Of a stretch of DNA of 64,000 nucleotides, positions 62,353 through 64,000 are shown piece after piece (position 1 is the first letter of the stretch; every line of letters starts with the position of its first letter). Below the pieces are notes generated by a model. The model ran no database searches. It was given only the letters and a program-made list of their open reading frames with translations, and was not told the origin of the DNA. The DNA is from Pseudomonas extremorientalis. GTDB taxonomy: Bacteria > Pseudomonadota > Gammaproteobacteria > Pseudomonadales > Pseudomonadaceae. The stretch is from contig NZ_MDGK01000044.1 of NCBI RefSeq assembly GCF_001870465.1, positions 62,001-126,000 on the forward strand, given 5' to 3'. Made by a program: the position numbers and the translations under genes.

Positions 62353-62376
62353 ACGCACCAGCGTCGAGGGGATTTA
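62353..62376 (-). promoter_or_regulatory. PvdS-type iron-starvation box before pvdH
   Basis: On the minus strand CTAAATCCC with TAAAT (62376-62372), exactly 16 nt, then CGT (62355-62353). This is a full match to the PvdS consensus TAAAT-N16-CGT. Confidence 0.8.
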
Positions 62377-62411
62377 GGGCCTTTGATCACTCGCCAGTGA
62401 ATACAAAACCA

Positions 62412-62504
62412 AATGTGGGAGGGGGCTTGCCCCCGATAGCAATGGATCAGTCACTGGTGTCGGGACTGACAGAGCGCAATCGGGGGCAAGCCCCCTCCCA
62501 CATT
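62412..62504. repeat. REPIN (GGGGGCTTGCCCCC class)
   Basis: Left arm TGTGGGAGGGGGCTTGCCCC and right arm GGGGGCAAGCCCCCTCCCAC, inverted, about 40 nt apart; both arms are intact. It lies just upstream of the pvdH promoter. Confidence 0.92.
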
Positions 62505-62520
62505 GGAATTGCGTTCGGCG

Positions 62521-63288
62521 TCAAAGACCGCGGTATTTTTCGTTCAGTGCATACAAAATCGCGCAGGTCTCCGCATCCAGGAACCCGCAGTAATCCCGCG
62601 CCCGAAAGTGCATCTGAAACGCCCGCGTCCTCTGTTCAAACCCTTGCCGGTTCTTCGCCGGCGCATAGCCATAGCGTTGAAACGCCCGCTCCACCTCGAC
62701 CTCCGGCGGCAGGCCCAGGCAAAACCGGCGCTGATACATCGCCCGTGTCGCCTCATCAAACCAGGCCCCCACTCCCGCTTCATGCAGACACCGCCACGGC
62801 AGCCGCGGCCCAGGATCACTCTTGCGACCGAACGCCACGTCCGCATGCCCGAGGATGTCGGTGGGCCCGATCTGCGGGTATCGCTCAAGAATGTCGCGAA
62901 CCAGTGCAATCAACACGTCGGTCTGTTCCGGCGCATAGGCCGCAAAGGTGAACACACCGCCGTCATCCCGCGCCTGGTTGACGATCTCGATGCCAATCGA
63001 GCGGCTGTTGAGGTTGTCGCGCCCCGCCCAATGGCTCACCCCGGCGTGCCAGGCGCGCTGGTCTTCCTCCACCAACCGGAAGACACGCAGCTCTTCATAG
63101 CCAGCCGCGCGATAGTCGGGCTCATCAGGGTCGGGCAGCAAGTAGTGTGCACTCACCCCATCCTGAGTCAGGGTGCGCAGTGAGGCACCAAAAGGCGCTG
63201 CGGTGTAATGCAGGATCACCTGCCGCACGGGCTCGCCGTTGCGATCGTTGAAGCCTCTGGCAGGGAAACTGGTATCGATGACCAACAT
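62521..63288 (-). CDS. N-acetylmuramoyl-L-alanine amidase, AmpDh3-like
   Basis: This 255-aa zinc amidase cleaves the lactyl-peptide bond of peptidoglycan or its fragments. The Amidase_2 domain shows VILHYTAAPF with zinc His27, SIGIEIVNQ with the Glu, and LGHADVAFGRKSDPGPRLPW with the second His and the Asp. A peptidoglycan-binding-like tail follows (RAFQRYGYAP..., CGFLDAETCAILYALNEKYR). Its length equals P. aeruginosa AmpDh3. No classic signal peptide is seen. AGGAC precedes the ATG. It lies alone. Confidence 0.93.
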   Translation of the reverse strand: MLVIDTSFPARGFNDRNGEPVRQVILHYTAAPFGASLRTLTQDGVSAHYLLPDPDEPDYRAAGYEELRVFRLVEEDQRAWHAGVSHWAGRDNLNSRSIGIEIVNQARDDGGVFTFAAYAPEQTDVLIALVRDILERYPQIGPTDILGHADVAFGRKSDPGPRLPWRCLHEAGVGAWFDEATRAMYQRRFCLGLPPEVEVERAFQRYGYAPAKNRQGFEQRTRAFQMHFRARDYCGFLDAETCAILYALNEKYRGL

Positions 63289-63339
63289 GAGAACCGTCCT
63301 TTTTCAATACAGGCCGAGTCATTCAGCCCGTTCAAGCGC

Positions 63340-63385
63340 AAAAAATTACCGCCATCCTGAAGGCTTCAACTTCAGGAGGGCGGTA
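63340..63385 (-). terminator. Terminator of the sensor kinase gene
   Basis: Stem CCGCC-A-TCCTGAAG / CTTCAGGA-G-GGCGG (one mismatch) with a 7-nt loop; on the minus strand it is followed by AATTTTTT. Confidence 0.9.
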
Positions 63386-63412
63386 GCTATTTGGCACTTG
63401 AAAGAAAAGTGA

Positions 63413-64000
63413 TCAGCAGCGCAGTGGCATACCCAGGTCAACGCGCAGTCCGTCCGGCCCGCTGTCGAACTTCAACGAGCAGGAACAGCGCTGCACGATC
63501 GCTTGTACGATCGCCAGGCCCAGGCCACAGCCTTCGCTATTACCGTTGCGCCAGAAGCGTTGGGTCAGGTACTGCAGGTCCTCGGGGGCAATCTGCTTGC
63601 CGTGGTCACGCACGCGGAACACCACATTATCGGCGGCGGTGAATACGCTGAGCTCCACCCGGGTATCCGTCGGCGTGTGGCGCAACGCGTTGTCCAGCAG
63701 GTTACGCAAGGCGGCGACCGCCAGGCCCACCGGCATGTCCACCGGGGTGGCCGACAGGTCGTCCGGCAGGATCAGGTCGATGCGCGAATTGTCACCGGCA
63801 TTGGCATCCTGGATCGCCAGGCGCGCTACTTCTTCGGCGCTGGAGTGCATGCCATCGTCAAACGACAGGTTACCCTCCACCCGTGCCAGCAACAGCAATT
63901 GCTCCAGGGTCCGATGCAGGCGGTCGGCGCCCTCCTCGGCATGGGCCAGGGACTGGTCGCGGGCCGCGCCTTCGGTCATGCGCGCCACTTGCAGGTGGGT
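63413..64000 (-). CDS. Two-component sensor histidine kinase, C-terminal part (N-terminus outside window)
   Basis: The open frame continues past 64000, so only the C-terminal ~195 residues are seen. They include the second dimerisation helix (EEGADRLHRTLEQLLLLARV) and a HATPase domain with N box LRNLLDNALRHTP, G1 box VRDHGKQIAPED and G2 box GCGLGLAIVQAIVQ. In G1 the second Gly of the usual DxGxGI is Gln here, a change worth noting; the rest is intact. The H box with the phosphorylated His is beyond the window. It ends in a strong terminator. The signal is unknown; it looks like the QseC/PmrB class. Confidence 0.9.
   Translation of the reverse strand, partial: THLQVARMTEGAARDQSLAHAEEGADRLHRTLEQLLLLARVEGNLSFDDGMHSSAEEVARLAIQDANAGDNSRIDLILPDDLSATPVDMPVGLAVAALRNLLDNALRHTPTDTRVELSVFTAADNVVFRVRDHGKQIAPEDLQYLTQRFWRNGNSEGCGLGLAIVQAIVQRCSCSLKFDSGPDGLRVDLGMPLRC

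Noticed and set aside
1..64000. CRISPR arrays, tRNA or rRNA genes, insertion sequences, prophage
   Set aside because: No spaced direct repeats of CRISPR type, no tRNA cloverleaf with CCA end, no transposase or phage protein motifs were seen.

Overview
This window looks like chromosomal DNA of a fluorescent Pseudomonas, most likely the P. fluorescens group. The reasons are high GC, gene order matching P. aeruginosa neighbourhoods (the N-acetylglutaminylglutamine amide trio; prmB-hydrolase-aroC-MFS; minCDE-rluA-apeB; mbtH-pvdH), pyoverdine genes with PvdS-type promoters, and many REP/REPIN hairpins of the GTGGGAGGGGGCTTGCCCCC type. No rRNA, tRNA, prophage, insertion sequence or CRISPR array is visible.

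Layout. 1-5.8 kb: the 3' end of mnmC, then a 1614-aa leucine-rich-repeat protein with a C-terminal NEL-type E3 ubiquitin ligase domain. 5.9-10.8 kb: the NAGGN osmoprotectant operon (amidotransferase, GNAT/ATP-grasp synthetase, M42 peptidase). 10.8-19.4 kb: mostly small genes (YheU, a CsrA/Rsm paralogue, SDR, DUF3309, LtaS-like sulfatase, PLDc_N, ankyrin, acyl-CoA synthetase, DUF3509, a stand-alone LuxR-type HTH). 19.5-28.5 kb: core metabolism, including an acireductone-dioxygenase-like protein that has lost three of four metal ligands, an MFS carrier, aroC, prmB, a hydrolase with Ser at the usual catalytic Cys, Smr, folE and a glutaredoxin. 28.5-34.8 kb: a divergent LysR // CitMHS-AtuA-AtuA-related carboxylate cluster, a GST, and a PLP aminotransferase // MarR pair with two matched operators.

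34.9-50.2 kb is mainly purine use: an AzgA-type permease, then (after a LysE exporter and a 1734-aa toxin-like protein) uraH // puuE-uraD-alc-allA-puuD-uric acid/xanthine permease-OmpK/Tsx channel. Together these take in purines and degrade urate through 5-hydroxyisourate, OHCU, allantoin, allantoate and ureidoglycolate to glyoxylate and urea. The same GntR-like palindrome TTGTATACAA sits before the AzgA permease and on both sides of the uraH/puuE divergence, suggesting one regulon; a sigma-54-like element precedes puuE.

50.2-64 kb: patatin, lipid A acyltransferase, minCDE, rluA, M18 aminopeptidase, an MscS-like channel, a secreted M20 amidohydrolase, mbtH and pvdH (each with a PvdS-type box), an AmpDh3-like amidase and the C-terminal part of a sensor kinase.

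The most unusual material is the pair of giant polymorphic toxin-like proteins. They share an N-terminal motif, hydrophobic helices and a linker module but carry different C-terminal domains; the second C-terminal domain (about 400 aa) matches no fold I can name.
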